A stretch of DNA of 64,000 bases from Gnetum montanum. Lineage: Eukaryota > Streptophyta > Gnetopsida > Gnetales > Gnetaceae. Both the position numbers and the translations under genes were made by a program. Of the stretch, positions 22,796 to 34,222 are shown in pieces (the first letter of the stretch is position 1; each line of letters opens with the position of its first letter). The notes below the pieces were generated by a model. The model had not been told where the DNA came from. It did no database searches and worked only from the letters and a program-made list of their open reading frames with translations. The stretch covers positions 645,594 to 709,593 of the forward strand of contig MNCI01001941.1 of the NCBI GenBank assembly GCA_015680685.1. The letters run 5' to 3'.

Positions 22796-23560
22796 ACCAA
22801 AGAACATATCCAATGATGAGAATTGAAAAGAACAACTTTTATACAAGTTTGAATGATGGTTAGAAAGTGAAGAAGAAGCATGAAATTCTTCCAAAGATTC
22901 ACCTCTCATATGCATGGCACTTACCGATGAAAATTCCTCACATATGTGTGAACAAGATGGTAAGTGTGACAAAAGGTATAGTGAATTTAAAGAAGAAATT
23001 TTTCTTTTACATCATTTGATTAGGAAGGCAAAGAAAGTAGTACTTTCTAAGTTAGATTCCATTTATGCTAAAATGAAAGAAGAGATCTTAGACATAAAAG
23101 CTAAGATTCAACCACTAACCTCTTTTAATAAGGATTGTAGCAAGGCTCAAGAAGAGGAGACTTCTAAAAATTAGCTAACAAATTTAGAAGAAGTAACACA
23201 TGAAGAGTCAAGTTCAGGCTCAAGCATAGTAAGGTTTGATAATTTTTATCATGAGGATAATGCTTTATTTGTGTGTAAAAATTATGGTTGTAAGCAAACT
23301 CTTAATTATAATCATGATGATCAAAATAAGATTAATGCTTGGTCTTGTCAAAAAGGCTTTGGTAAGGAAATTATGTAGGTACCTATAAGTGAGAATGAAG
23401 AGAAATGGAGTATTGAAGATAATGCAAAAAGTAATCAAAGACTCTATCATAAAGAGAAAGGAAAATTAGAAACATCACATATATGATCAAATGAGAAAGA
23501 ACCAAAGGATGAGAAGATACTTCATGATAGGTGACCTCATCTCAAACTCTATTAATCATC
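22796..23560 (+). pseudogene. Coiled-coil-like gag extension of copia F
   Basis: The frame 22914-23174 (MALTDENSSHMCEQDGKCDK, then FKEEIFLLHHLIRKAKKVVL and KMKEEILDIKAKIQPL) is charged and helix-prone. It occupies the position where SIRE gags have a Glu/Lys/Leu-rich stretch before the protease. The protease site itself (W-x-x-DSGC) is not found. The segment then decays into unreadable sequence. Confidence 0.5.
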
Positions 23561-25097
23561 TCTTCTCCCCTACAAGTAAGGTAAGTCAAGGTAACTTTTT
23601 CATCTATTTTCTTACTAGTTAATAAGAATGGAATTTAAAGTCCAAAATTATTTGTCTTGAAAAATGATGAAATAACTATATGAAGCATCTCTTACATTCA
23701 TTCATGATATTGATATACTTGGTTTTGCGAAGAATTATAGTGTAGCACTTGTAATGATTTCTTGCTTTGCTTTCAATCTTTCTCAATTTGAAATTTTTTT
23801 AATGATTTGTTTCTATGCTCATAGCCTTTGGGATGTTTTTGCTATTTATGAGATAAGACAAGGCTCTAAAAATTTCTATCAATATTGTTGGTTGAAATCC
23901 TTAATCTTCACCATTGAGCCTAATGTTGACCTACAACTATAGTGTTTGTTTTCTTGGTTTACAATATTTGCATACTAATCTTAAAGGCCTAAGAAGAGCT
24001 GCACATGTGTAGGAGGAGCCTACTCCTCATTATCCATCTTCATCTTGGAGGACACCAATGTAGGGGGAGTCTTTGGAGACTTGAGCTAAGAAACGCTAAA
24101 ATAGCAAGATATTCCAAAATGAGTAAGAAAAGGTCCACAAGAGGTATTTTTTTGGATGACTCTGTTTTGAATTTGTGTTCCAAATATCCTTTGATTAAGT
24201 TAAAAATTAGCATGAATTATGTTTAATAAATTATTGTGTTGTGTTTGCTTTATACAACTACCTATCTATGCTTGCCTCTCTCATCACTTCCCTATCCTTT
24301 TGTTGATGAGGCAGTTTGATAGACTAATTATGCTTATCGTACTCATCTTTGGTCATTAACATCAAAGTTATGTGTTGTTGATCTTTCTTTTGTATTAGTT
24401 TAAGATCTTTGTTTTGAAGTGATAAGGGAAAATCTTAATGTATCATCAGCTCACCTATTGGATATTCAAGCATAAGCTAAAGTATGAAGTACCTATATTT
24501 TTATGAAAAAATTTAAATAGTGATCCTTTTTTCTTTACAACAATATGAGTATGAACATGGTCATTCTATTTATTTGAAAGTGTCCATAACTTTGATTGAA
24601 ACATCATTTTATTATTCAACCATGAGATGTACTTCCTAACTCAAGAATTTAAAATTTTATTGCTATATTCTCCTTATCATAAAGATATGTCCTATTCTTG
24701 TGTAGATGCTTTACAAAGATGAAGACTATTAGAACATTAAGAGATACTAATAACTTATTAATTTAGAGAGAAGTTACTTAATCTTCAATGGCTATACTTT
24801 ACTTCATGCCTTAAGTTTGAATATTACTTGGAAGGCTTGGATCAATTCTTGTCAAATTAAGGACACTTCTTCGTGGAACTTAGTACTTGAAAGTGTGTAC
24901 TCTTTTAATTGGTTTTCTTGCTTCTCTATATATTTTTGGGATTGTGTCACAATGGTTTGTTATCTAAAAATTATTGTTCCTTTATGAAACCAGGTTTGTG
25001 TCCCTATCATTTTTTATGCTATTCAAAAAGGGGGAGAGTAGTATGATTATAATTATGTGATCACTAACCCATTTTCTTAAGTTTTGAACATTACCTA
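23561..25097 (+). other. Interior of copia F without pol
   Basis: No integrase, RT or RNase H motif in any frame. A 73-codon frame at 24005-24226 contains SKMSKKRSTRGIFLDDSVLN, which I do not recognise. Its place, between gag and the 3' LTR, is where SIRE elements can carry an extra ORF. The rest is AT-rich and uninformative. Confidence 0.4.
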
Positions 25098-25108
25098 AAG
25101 GGGGAGAT
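25098..25108 (+). other. Polypurine tract of copia F
   Basis: aaagggggaga followed by TTGTGGACC, the 3' LTR start. A second related phrase, aaaagggggagag, lies at about 25027-25038. Confidence 0.8.
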
Positions 25109-26378
25109 TGTGGACCTTTTGGTGTGTCAAAATGTTAAGTAAAATGGAGTCAAAGGTTGTTTGCATGGTTGTGTAGTTATTGTGTTTGTAGGATTGTATA
25201 CATGGAAACCAAGATGAGCCAAATCTTGCTGAGATAACAAGAAATAGACTGGTCTAGAGCTTAAAGGAGAAAGTTAAGGAGAAGGTCATCAACAAGGTCT
25301 CAAATGAACATGCAAGAATTTCAGAGAACATGGACAAGCATTAGATACCGTAGAAGCAAAGGTGTCATCATCAAAGCATGCAAAAGATCAAGGTTGTGGA
25401 TAAGGAATAATGAATTCAAAGGACAAAGAAAGTTTGAAGAAAGATGTCTCTAGGAAACAATAGATATCTTGGCAGATTTGGAGTGAACATAGGCAAAGAT
25501 GTCTTCAAGAAATAGCAAATGTCTTTCATTAGGTAGAGATGTCTTCCATCATGCAAAGATGTCTTCACAGAATGAAGGCAAGTTCCAAAAAGACATCTTT
25601 CATTAAATAAAGACATCTCCTAGAATGGAGATTTTAGAAAGATGTCTTTCCCGCAAAAATATGTATTCCCAAAATTGAAGGCAAAGATAGAAAGATGTCT
25701 CAAGAGAAGATGTCTTCCATGACTATTAGTGACCATTGCCTAATCGTTGCATGAGTACCAAGATGGATTTAGAAACACAGCAACTATAAGAAGACATCAT
25801 ATGCATTAGGAAATGTGCAAGCTTATATACAATCATTTTCAAATAATTTGTTTATCATTGTAATCTCTGTTGCTCTTTATTATATCATCATTTGTTCATT
25901 GTAAAGTGTGTTGTACCTTAAAGTACAAGGATCAGCAAACCAAATTGCATTTATCCCTTGTAATTGTTCTCTCTTGTTGGCCTGTGGGGTTGAACTTACT
26001 TGAGCTTGTTAGGATCTTGTGGGATTGAGTTTTTGGTGTTGTAGTACAATACTCTAGTGTAGAGCTCAAGGTTGTATAGTTTCTGAAAGCCTAGAAACCA
26101 CATTCCAATCTTAACGAGACCTTGCAGGGTTGAGTGGCTAGTGTTGTGGCATAGCACTCTGGTGTAGGTTTGATGACTATACAGTGTGTGGACCCTTCAA
26201 CCACATTTTGAGAGCAACAAAGTCTGAAGATGTGCTAGAGATCTACCCTTCAAGTGTAGACTTCCCAAGTTGGGAAACCACGTTAAATTTGGTGTGTGTG
26301 CTTTTGAGTTGCAAAGTTTTAAATTGGGGAACTTATTCATTCCACCCTCGGCCCCCTTGCCCCCAGTGTTGTGCCACT
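25109..26378 (+). repeat. 3' LTR of copia F (1270 bp)
   Basis: Starts TGTGGACCTTTTGGTGTG, matching 20555, and ends ...GTGCCACT where the 5' copy ends ...GATCCACA, so the terminal A changed to T. It carries the same AAGATGTCTT/AAGACATCTT array (25435-25720). AATTT follows directly. Confidence 0.9.
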
Positions 26379-27457
26379 AATTTATCCCAACAATGAGTTG
26401 GGATAACCCCTTTTAGCCAATTTCAAAATTTGGTCAAAATATTGTTACCTCATTTAATGAGAAAATGGCCAAGTTTGATGGTGAGGGAGAGCTCGTTGTT
26501 AGAATGGAAATTTCACTCTACAAACCTTCCCTATGAGCTTACCTAGTAGAATGGATCTAGAAAGCTGATGTCATAGTTTCCTATTAATGAAACTAGAAGA
26601 ATTGTCTCCATCCCATTTTGAATAACAACTTTCTAGTCTTTTTTCCTTTTTGAACTTTATGCTACAAATTGCTCAAGTTGAGATAAAATCACTTTCTTCC
26701 ATTTTGAAAATTTACTAAATAACGTTTACCATATTTCATTGTTTGTGCTAAATTTATCCACATGGCCACTTTTTGTATGAACTAGAATATCTTAGACATG
26801 CCTTAGTTTAAGAATGAAAAATATAGTATTTTTTCCATTTTGATCTTCATGCACTTATTAACCACCATATGGTCCATACCTATTTTGGAACAGAAAATGA
26901 AAAACAATGAACTTTTGTATAATATGAATTGGAATAAATTGACCTTGGTAAATGACATCATCATAACATTGACTCAATCTTGAGCTTCTTTGATATCTTA
27001 CTTATCTTCTTTGCATGATGTCAAGGTTAATTCAAAATCCTATCTTTAAAACTTCATAAGCTTATGATCAATATAGAGCAGGGTGTTTTTTGAATTATTT
27101 ACTCAACTTTGAAATCTTAGCTCCATAAACTAGCTTTGCTTTGGGTTCTATTTCATGCAATAAATCTTAATTTAATCCCATTCCTAAAAAGTTTCTACCT
27201 TGACATGCGTTCTTGCAATCCATGGATCCGTAACTTTACTTTCAAGCTTAATTTTCACAGCTTCACTCATACTATATTTCTTACTCAAAACTTGGCTTTA
27301 AATCTTCAGGGACCAACAATCATAATTAGAACCTAAGTTTTTTGTTCATATAATTAAAAACCTTGAATTATTTTGAGATACAGAGTCTCTTTCCGTGGAT
27401 AAATATATATCCATGTTAAAATTAAGAACCATTTATAATTCATATACTTTAGTTCAA
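26379..27457 (-). repeat. Right LTR of element X, second piece
   Basis: Collinear with about 14856-15925 of the left LTR (for example tgagttgggataa, and cttccatgaa-type runs near the end). The first five bases (AATTT) duplicate F's target. The last five, TTCAA (27453-27457), are the target site of element H, intact as CTCAA at 15921-15925. Confidence 0.8.
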
Positions 27458-28194
27458 TGTTAAACCCAAAATTAGTTCAATTTTTAAATAAGCATCCTTG
27501 TCAAATTCATGCATTTCACTCAATTTTATTTTGTATTTCATATTATTAATTGTTTGGTTAGTGTTTAATTAATAATTATTTTAGTACAGGGTATAGTTGA
27601 TATAATTATAATGTGATTATGAGTAGTTTTTATATTGGTAGTTTAACTAGGTTTTTATGTAAACTATATAGACATTATACAAATGTTATAATTAGGGAAA
27701 CGTTAGCATCCTTTGGCTCGTCAATATGCTACCACATATAACTATTGTTTTGTGTATGTATGTAATTTGCATGAGTAAACTTAGAAGCCAAGAAGACATT
27801 GTTACACGAAATGGCAATGTGAGCGTAAAATCTTTTGTTCCTTGAATCTCGTTTGGTGCCATCGTTGATGTTCCGGTTTACCCAAGAGCACCCGTTGAAT
27901 CTTGTGATGGCGAACGAATAATGTCTCGAGCATCATTGGTGAAAGCAAAAGGATAACATATGTAATTAAGTTTAACTCATGAGAGCTCTTGTTTTGTTAA
28001 TGTCTCTATTCATCAGTGTAAGAAGAGGAACATGCAACAGGAGGAGATGAGATTGCAGTGTTCATTAATGAATTTTACGGAATGTTGGCCACAACTCAAT
28101 AAGACGATCGATCTCACACCCTATGCACAGCTGTGTCTGACAGTCGGAAAAAACATAAAGTAAAGGTAATAGTGGCTTAGCAGTTAGCACCTAT

Positions 28195-28967
28195 GGCAAA
28201 AGCAAAGCATGGTGACTTGGGCGTAGAACCAAAAATTGACGTAATCGATCAGGGCGGAGTACGAGCACTAGACTGGAACGTAGCATACTTACATGATGCC
28301 TCTGTCGTTGAAGGGTGCGATGGACGTCACACTAATCACGCCGAAGCTTTTGAGACGGCGGATGAGCTGCCCAACACATGAAGTGAAGGTTTGAGAGTCT
28401 GTGCGGAACCGCTCGTAGTCAATGTCAATTTCGTCTGGGTCGTACCTCTGGATTATGGCCGTCAGCGATTCCATTACATTGTTCACTCACGATGCCAAAG
28501 ACCATGGCATGAACTGCACCTTCACTTTGCCCACACTGTCACCGTCGAGGCTTACAATAACGTTCACTTTGCCGCACGGATGTGCTACCTTGAGCACCGC
28601 TGGTGTTATTGTTTTGTTTTGCTAGAACATGGCGAACTTTCCACTGGTGGGTTTGTGGCCATTTCCCTGCATGTAGTCGATGGCGAAGGTGAGGATAAGG
28701 TGGATCTCACCCACCTTGGTGTTTACAGGAACATCCTTGAGCTTCACTTCGTTGAACTGCGAGCCGATGTATTCATGGAACACCATCTTCCATGCACCAC
28801 AAAGCAACGTATATCTAAACATGGCACATTATTTGTGGTGCATACTGCATACTGCATAGTTCAAAACTCGATACTTACTTGCGATAGTTGAGGGCACCAA
28901 AGTAAGTGAGAAAGCCTCGAAAGCCAGCGCAAGAACCACCATTGTGGAGGATGATGAGGATGCCATA
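28195..28967 (-). pseudogene. GH18 chitinase-like gene fragment, copy in 5' LTR of H
   Basis: Start codon at 28967: MASSSSSTMVVLALA, a secretion signal, frameshifted by one extra T near residue 16. A good splice donor (GCAA|GTAAGT) sits at 28879/28878. The next exon reads HEYIGSQFNEVKLKDVPVN, HLILTFAIDY and PTSGKFAMF (28622-28822), then after a stop KVNVIVSLDGDSVG (the GH18 SxGG strand) and, at 28289-28486, DPDEIDIDYERF with the catalytic D-x-D-x-E intact, then LIRRLKSFGVISVTSIAPF. The last recognisable piece is ALIDYVNFWFYA (about 28205-28245). This matches the N-terminal half or so of plant 'chitinase 2-like' GH18 proteins; the C-terminal part is missing. Three or more lesions. It lies antisense to element H, which would explain why the intron survived passage through RNA. 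Confidence 0.85.
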
Positions 28968-29028
28968 CTTACTGGGAGTTAGCTTGTGAAGCAGGGATGT
29001 GGGATAAGAAACAGAAGGGGTGTACTTG

Positions 29029-29035
29029 CCTTATA
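29029..29035 (-). promoter_or_regulatory. TATA box of the captured GH18 fragment, 5' LTR copy
   Basis: TATAAGG on the minus strand, 62-68 bases before the start codon at 28967, with a C-rich leader between. The other LTR has TATATAAG in the same place. It suggests that the core promoter was captured with the gene. Confidence 0.55.
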
Positions 29036-30030
29036 CAGGCTATGGGCAATGCAGAGTGCCACTACCAGTGGTGGTGCTTCTACATCTCAATTATGTATCA
29101 CATTCTGGGCCAGCCAAATGATGATTGCATTGCAGGGGAGTGTAGTATAGTAGTCTGTAGCTAGCTGAAAAGTGACAATGCCATCAAGTTGTTGCATCTC
29201 ATCTCATTTCATTTTAAAAGGCATGCAGGAGGATTTCCATCTTACAAATGGTTGTGGGTGCTAGTACCATGACAATGAAGCCCATCCAATTGGCATGTAG
29301 GCTCCAGATCTTGCTGCATGGGATGCGCGGGTTTTAGAAGAAGCATGCTGCCATAGTATTTGAAGTAGGAATTGAAATTGAAGACATAGGGATGCCAAAC
29401 TTGGTAGTTTACACCAAGAATAATGGATTGGAATTTGATTCTTTCATATCAATCTATTATTAAAATAATTATTTTTAAACATTGTTAAAGTATAAATAAG
29501 AAATTTAACTTTGTATTAAGGAGGGAACCTAGCAGACGAGGAATACCTAAAGTTAATACCTGAAAGAACACACATCAATTTGAAATCAATTTCTGTTAAA
29601 GAATTGTTAAGTAAGGATTCATTGAGCCTATGGCAACTATAAACTATTGGAGTCCATTGTAGAGCTGTGAAGGTTGCTGCACTAAGGAAACATCAAGGTA
29701 TAATTGCAGATTAGTTGAAGTCTCCCTTGTAATCCTCATAATCTATGCTTGTATTTGTGATTTCAATTTGATTTAATCATTAATTTTCATTCTTGAACTT
29801 AAGATTAGAAGTTTGGATGAAAATTTATGTTTTTACTTGTGAGTGATAATCATAAGTGTGGAATTTGATTGGATTTGATTTTAATTAGTTTATGTCTTAC
29901 TGATCTTTTTGACTTTGGAACTATTTCTCCATGGATACAACTTATGGGTCAATCATAGATGAGGTGACAATTTATGTAACAAAGATAATTATTAAAGTAA
30001 TCCAACACCAAATTTTTCCTAGTTCATCAA

Positions 30031-30050
30031 TCTAGCACTATTGCTAGGGA
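30031..30050 (+). other. Primer binding site of element H (Tat/Athila type)
   Basis: tctagcactattgctaggga one base after the LTR end. It equals tggcgcc(a/g)ttgccgggga once C-to-T and G-to-A changes are allowed, the same site type as in E. Confidence 0.75.
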
Positions 30051-32298
30051 GTTCAAAAGAATCAATCTTCATCAAGGGTTTAGTATATTTTATTTTTATT
30101 TTTTTCATATTTCTTTTTAAAATTTAGATTGAATCTTCAAAAAAAGTACACATTCTTTCTATTTCATTTCATTTTCTTTTGTTTTGTAGCATTAGAAATG
30201 GTCTCTCTTAATTATTTTTCTTGTAGGTAGAAAAATTAGAAAAATAAAAAATAAGGAAAAAGTACAGTCCCAAGAATCAGTCTTCTTAATTCATAAAATT
30301 GAGAAAGGTTATAACATAGTTTTAATCAATTACTAGAATAATTAAATTAGTTTGCAAAATTTTAGGATTAGTTGCCCATGGATGTGCTAAGGAAGAGTGT
30401 GTTTGTTAAATGAACCAAGCAACAAAAATATCCAACATGAATACCATAAGTTATTATAAATTCTAATCACATACCATATTATATAAAGTAAAAATAATTA
30501 AGGGAAAGTCAATACTCTACAACTTTTACCTTGAAAAATGTAAAAGGCAATAGTATTTTCTATTGTTATTTGGGACTATCAAGAATTTAGTACCATCATG
30601 TCTGGAATGTAAAGGAGAAGGACAAATCCTCCTACCTTGAGATAGGTAGGTTTAAACCAAAAATCCCACTAAGGGTGAGGCTTCTATTAATAAGTATCTT
30701 AAATGTTATTATTTTTAAACAGTATTCTTTAAGTACAATGTTCATAAGTCAAGATGGCTAAATAGCTCAGTATAGGATAATACTTATTATTGTTTGGTTA
30801 TTATTAAATACTTGCTTGGGTGAGTGACTAAGGTGGAAAGGGTGTGCTATATTGGACCTAGTTTCTCTAGTGGTAAAGGCATCTACCGATATCAAGTAAG
30901 ATCAATGCCATGTGAGTAACCCTTAAAAAATGAATTTGGCTCACACAAGAACCTCATGATTGAAGCTAGTTAAATATTGAATTTCTTGAGAAAAAAAGAG
31001 AAAAGAAAAGAAAAAAATTAAAAAAAAAAAGCAAGAAAATAACAATAAAAGAAAAAATGACCCCACAAGAACCTTCAAGCATGAGTTGAGCCACACTTTC
31101 ACAAGAACCCTACAATTGGGGCGATGCTTCAAGCTCATAATTTTAAGCATCTCACAAGAATCCTCTTCTATGAGCAAAGTGTTTAAAGGTCAGGCAACAA
31201 TTACCAATCAATAATAATTCCACTACATTAGAACTAGGGTATAGCACTGGTAGTGAAGGAGTGACTCTTCCATAGTTAGTATCTTAATAGACACATTCAC
31301 TTTTAATCATTCCTATTACTCCATTACTTAGTCACTTTGCTTTTTCTTCTTTCTACTTCTTAGACTATTTTTTTTCTTTTTTCTTTTACCTCATTTTTAA
31401 CTTTTGCTATTTCTCTTTTTTTTATTTTTGTTGAGTTATCTTACTATTTTTCTTTTGTGTTGTCATCTCTTTTTACTAGTGATAGTTTTGTGGATGGGTT
31501 TTCTTTGTATTTCCCATCATATCTTCCAGAGACATTAGTGGTTGAGATTCCTACTATGGTGGCCAATGATGGATACTAACACTCGTTCACCCATTGTCTT
31601 TGATATCCTTTTAGTCATCTAGATACATAAAACCCAAGGCACTTTTTGCTTTTGGTATATCCTTTGACCATGTTTCCTTTTTCATACTTTGTCTTTGCTA
31701 ATTAACCTCGGTATGTTTCATACCTTAGTTTAATTAAGGAAGGGATAACCAATTAATAAATGATATCATAGTAGGGTATAAACAATATGGAAGCTGATCC
31801 AAGAACAAGTTAGGGAATGAGTTAGCTATAAGTAATGCATCTTGAATCCTTAAATCATAGGAAATGTTTAGACCTTGAGCTTATAAGATGTTCTTGCACC
31901 TAATGAAGCAAACCTTGTGAGGTGATGTTAAGCCTAATTAATCCTAGGTAGGGCCATGCTAACCAAGTTATATGTGGACTCATATCTAATAATAAGAATC
32001 TATTATCAATAGAAAAAATAAGCATATGTACATAATTAGAAAAACAATATTTGGACATTTGGACAATGGACAAGTTTAATTTTTGTTTTATTATTTTATG
32101 ATGTTGGATAACGAACATTAATGATATTTTTCTTGTTAAATGTCTATATGTTTTAATGTATTAAATTTTGGATAGGCTAAAAGGATATCTTGGAATGGCA
32201 GTAGCATAATTTTATTTTGGTTACAATTGTGTGCCTATTAATGTTTATTTTATTTCATTCATTTTTGCCTTTATGGCCAAGCACTGGCCAAAGGCTAG
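30051..32298 (+). other. Non-coding interior of element H
   Basis: No gag, protease, RT or integrase is readable. Features seen are poly-A/poly-T rich parts (31005-31060, 31360-31440) and a loose repeat of the phrase cacaagaacc(c)t..atga (30945, 31065, 31100, 31155). An A-box/B-box-like pair near 30867-30917 was judged too weak to call a SINE. The frames 30941-31177 and 31900-32118 are low-complexity or shadow frames. Confidence 0.5.
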
Positions 32299-32308
32299 TT
32301 GGGGGTTG
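32299..32308 (+). other. Polypurine tract region of element H
   Basis: ttgggggttg directly before TGTTTAAACCC, the 3' LTR start. Short and interrupted by T, but in the right place, next to a Tat/Athila-like ggccaaaggct phrase. Confidence 0.55.
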
Positions 32309-33009
32309 TGTTTAAACCCAAATTGGTTGAATTTTTAAATAAGCATCTTTGTTAAATTCATGCATTTTAGTTTATTTTATTTTGTATTTTATATTATTAA
32401 TTATTTGTTTAGTGTTTAATTAATGATTATTTTAGTAAAGGTTATATTTGATATAATTATAGTATGATTCTGAGTAGTTTTTATATTGGTAGTTTAACTA
32501 GGTTTATAAATAAAATAAACTATATAGATATTATACATAGATTATAATTAAGGAAACATCGGCATCCTTCGGCTAGTCAATATGCTTCCAGATAGTGTGT
32601 AAGTAATTTGCATGAGTAAACTTGAAAGCCAACAAGACATTGTTATAGGAAATGACAATGTGGCATAAAATCTTTTGTTCCTTGAATCTTGTCGGGTGCC
32701 ATTGTTGATGTGTCGGTTTACCCAAAAGCACCCGTTGAATCTCGTGATGGTGAACGGATAATGTCGAGCATCATTGGTGAAAGTGGAAGGATAACATGCG
32801 CAATCAAGTTCAACTCATAAGAGCTCCTATGTTATTAATGTAGTTATTCATCAATGTAAGAAGAGGAACATGCAACCAGAGAAGATGAGATTGCAGTGTT
32901 TATTAATGAATGCTACAGAATGTTGGCCAGAACTCAGTGAGAGGATCGACACAGCTGTGGCTGATAGTTGGGAGAAACATAAAGCAAAGGCAATAATGTC
33001 TTAGCGCCC

Positions 33010-33723
33010 ATGGCAAAAGCAAAGCATGGTGTTCTAGGCATAGAACTAGAAATTGACGTAATCAATCACGGCAGAGTATGAGCATCAAAGTGCAACGTAA
33101 CGCGCTTGCACGATGCCTCTATCATTGAAGGGCATGATGGACGCCATGCTAATCAGGCCAGAGCTCTTGAGATGGTTTCGGAGTCTGCGTGGAACTGCTC
33201 GTAGTTAATGTCAATTCTGTCCAGATCGTACCCCTGGATTATGGCCGTCAGCTACTCCACTACATTGTTTACCCACGATGCCACCGACGCTGGCACAAAC
33301 TGAACCTTCACTTTGCCCACGCTGTCACCGCTGAGGCTCACAATGACCTTCACTTTGCCACACGGATGCACTGCCTTGACTGCTGCTAGTGTTATTGTTT
33401 GTCTTTGCCACAACATACCGAACTTTCCGTTGTTGGGTTTGTGGTTGTTTCCTGCATGTAGTTAATGGCAAAGATGAGGATAAGGTGGATCTCTTCCACG
33501 TTGCTACTCATGGGAATGTACTTGAGCTTCGCTCCGTTAGAACTGCGAGCCAATGTATTCACGGAACATTATCTTCCCTGCACATTATTCGTGGTGCATA
33601 CCGCATACTACATAGTTCAAAACTCAATACTTTACCTACGATGGGTGAGGACACCACAGTGAGCGAGAAAGCCGCGAAAGCCAGCGCAAGAACCACCATT
33701 GTGGGGGACGATGAGAATTCCAT
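33010..33723 (-). pseudogene. GH18 chitinase-like gene fragment, copy in 3' LTR of H
   Basis: Start codon at 33723. The signal peptide is in frame here: MEFSSSPTMVVLALAF then AAFSLTVVSSPIVG, a clear hydrophobic secretion signal with a likely cut after SS. A donor-like G|GTAAAG follows at 33636/33635. Then come EYIGSQF with a stop soon after, KFGMLWQRQ (33430-33450), KVKVIVSLSGDSVGKVKVQF and SVASWVNNVV. The active-site motif is LDRIDINYEQFHADSE, so the second Asp has become Asn while Glu is kept. A deletion then shifts the frame (about 33165-33190), and ...IDYVNF.FYA ends the similarity near 33020. Lesions differ from those of the other copy, so each decayed after insertion. Same family call and limits as the 5' LTR copy. 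Confidence 0.85.
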
Positions 33724-33787
33724 GCTTACTGGGAGTTGGCTTGGCGAAGCAGGGATGTGGGATGAGAAACAGAAGGGGTGTGCTTAT

Positions 33788-33795
33788 CTTATATA
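33788..33795 (-). promoter_or_regulatory. TATA box of the captured GH18 fragment, 3' LTR copy
   Basis: TATATAAG on the minus strand, about 65-72 bases before the start codon at 33723. Its position matches the 5' LTR copy and it is closer to the plant consensus. Confidence 0.6.
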
Positions 33796-34015
33796 GGCTA
33801 TGGGCGATGCAGAGTCAATACTCAGTAGAGTGCCACTGTCGATGGAGGTGCATTATTTCTGCGTCTCAATGATGTATCCCAGTCTTCGACATGGGCAATG
33901 ACGAGGCCACCCAAATGATGGTTGCATTGCAGGGGATTATAGTGTAGTAGTGTGTGGCTGGCTGACAAGTGATAGTGCCATTGCATCACTGCATCTCATC
34001 TCATCTCATTTCATT

Positions 34016-34222
34016 TTAAAAGACGTACAGAAGGATGTTCAAGTTACAAATGGTTGTGGCTGCTAGCACCACGGCGATGAAGCCCATCCAATTGGCATGC
34101 GGGGGCTCTAGAGCTTGCTGCACAGTGTGTGAGGGTTCTAGAAGAAACTTGCTACTGTAGTATTTGGAGTAGGGATCGAAATCAAAGACAGCAGGGATGC
34201 CAAACTTGGCAGTTTGCACCAA
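34016..34222 (-). pseudogene. Unidentified 68-codon frame with a membrane-like segment, upstream of the GH18 copy
   Basis: Encodes FGIPAVFDFDPYSKYYS, then QALEPPHANWMGFIAVVLAA and TTICNL, a plausible single membrane segment. The 5' LTR has the homologous DNA (about 29220-29420), but a small indel breaks the frame there, so there is no sign of shared coding constraint. It lies in the part of the LTR that looks captured. I do not recognise the protein; it may be a second host gene fragment or chance. Confidence 0.3.

Larger units (their letters stand above)
20555..26378 (+). mobile_element. Non-autonomous Ty1/copia element F (gag only), plus strand
   Basis: Two LTRs of about 1.26 kb in direct orientation flank a 3.3 kb interior. 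AATTT occurs on both sides (20550-20554 and 26379-26383), a perfect 5-bp target duplication. The interior has a tRNA-Met primer site, a decayed gag, and a polypurine tract, but no protease, integrase or RT. It lies inside the right LTR of X: the uninterrupted counterpart is at about 14845-14870. Because its LTR is the same family as that of D (11527-12620), F could have been mobilised by D-like elements. That is inference. Confidence 0.9.
27458..30029 (+). repeat. 5' LTR of element H (2572 bp)
   Basis: Starts TGTTAAACCCAAAATTAG and ends AGTTCATCA. The outer parts (27458-27800 and 29430-30029) are AT-rich like other LTRs here. The middle (about 27800-29420) is visibly richer in G and C and contains the antisense chitinase fragment and its upstream region. 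In a short stretch I compared by eye (27616-27730 against 32472-32590), roughly one base in eight differs from the other LTR, so the insertion is old. Confidence 0.85.

Noticed and set aside
28391-28891. 166-codon plus-strand frame, the second longest in the window
   Set aside because: It is the antisense of the GH18 fragment (EYIGSQF and DEIDIDYE blocks on the minus strand); the high GC content keeps the opposite frame open. The same happens at 33189-33389 and 33389-33796.
30860-30920. A-box/B-box-like words (ctctagtggtaaaggc and agatcaatgcc) suggesting a tRNA-derived SINE
   Set aside because: The boxes deviate from consensus, no target duplication or tail was found, and no cloverleaf can be drawn with confidence.
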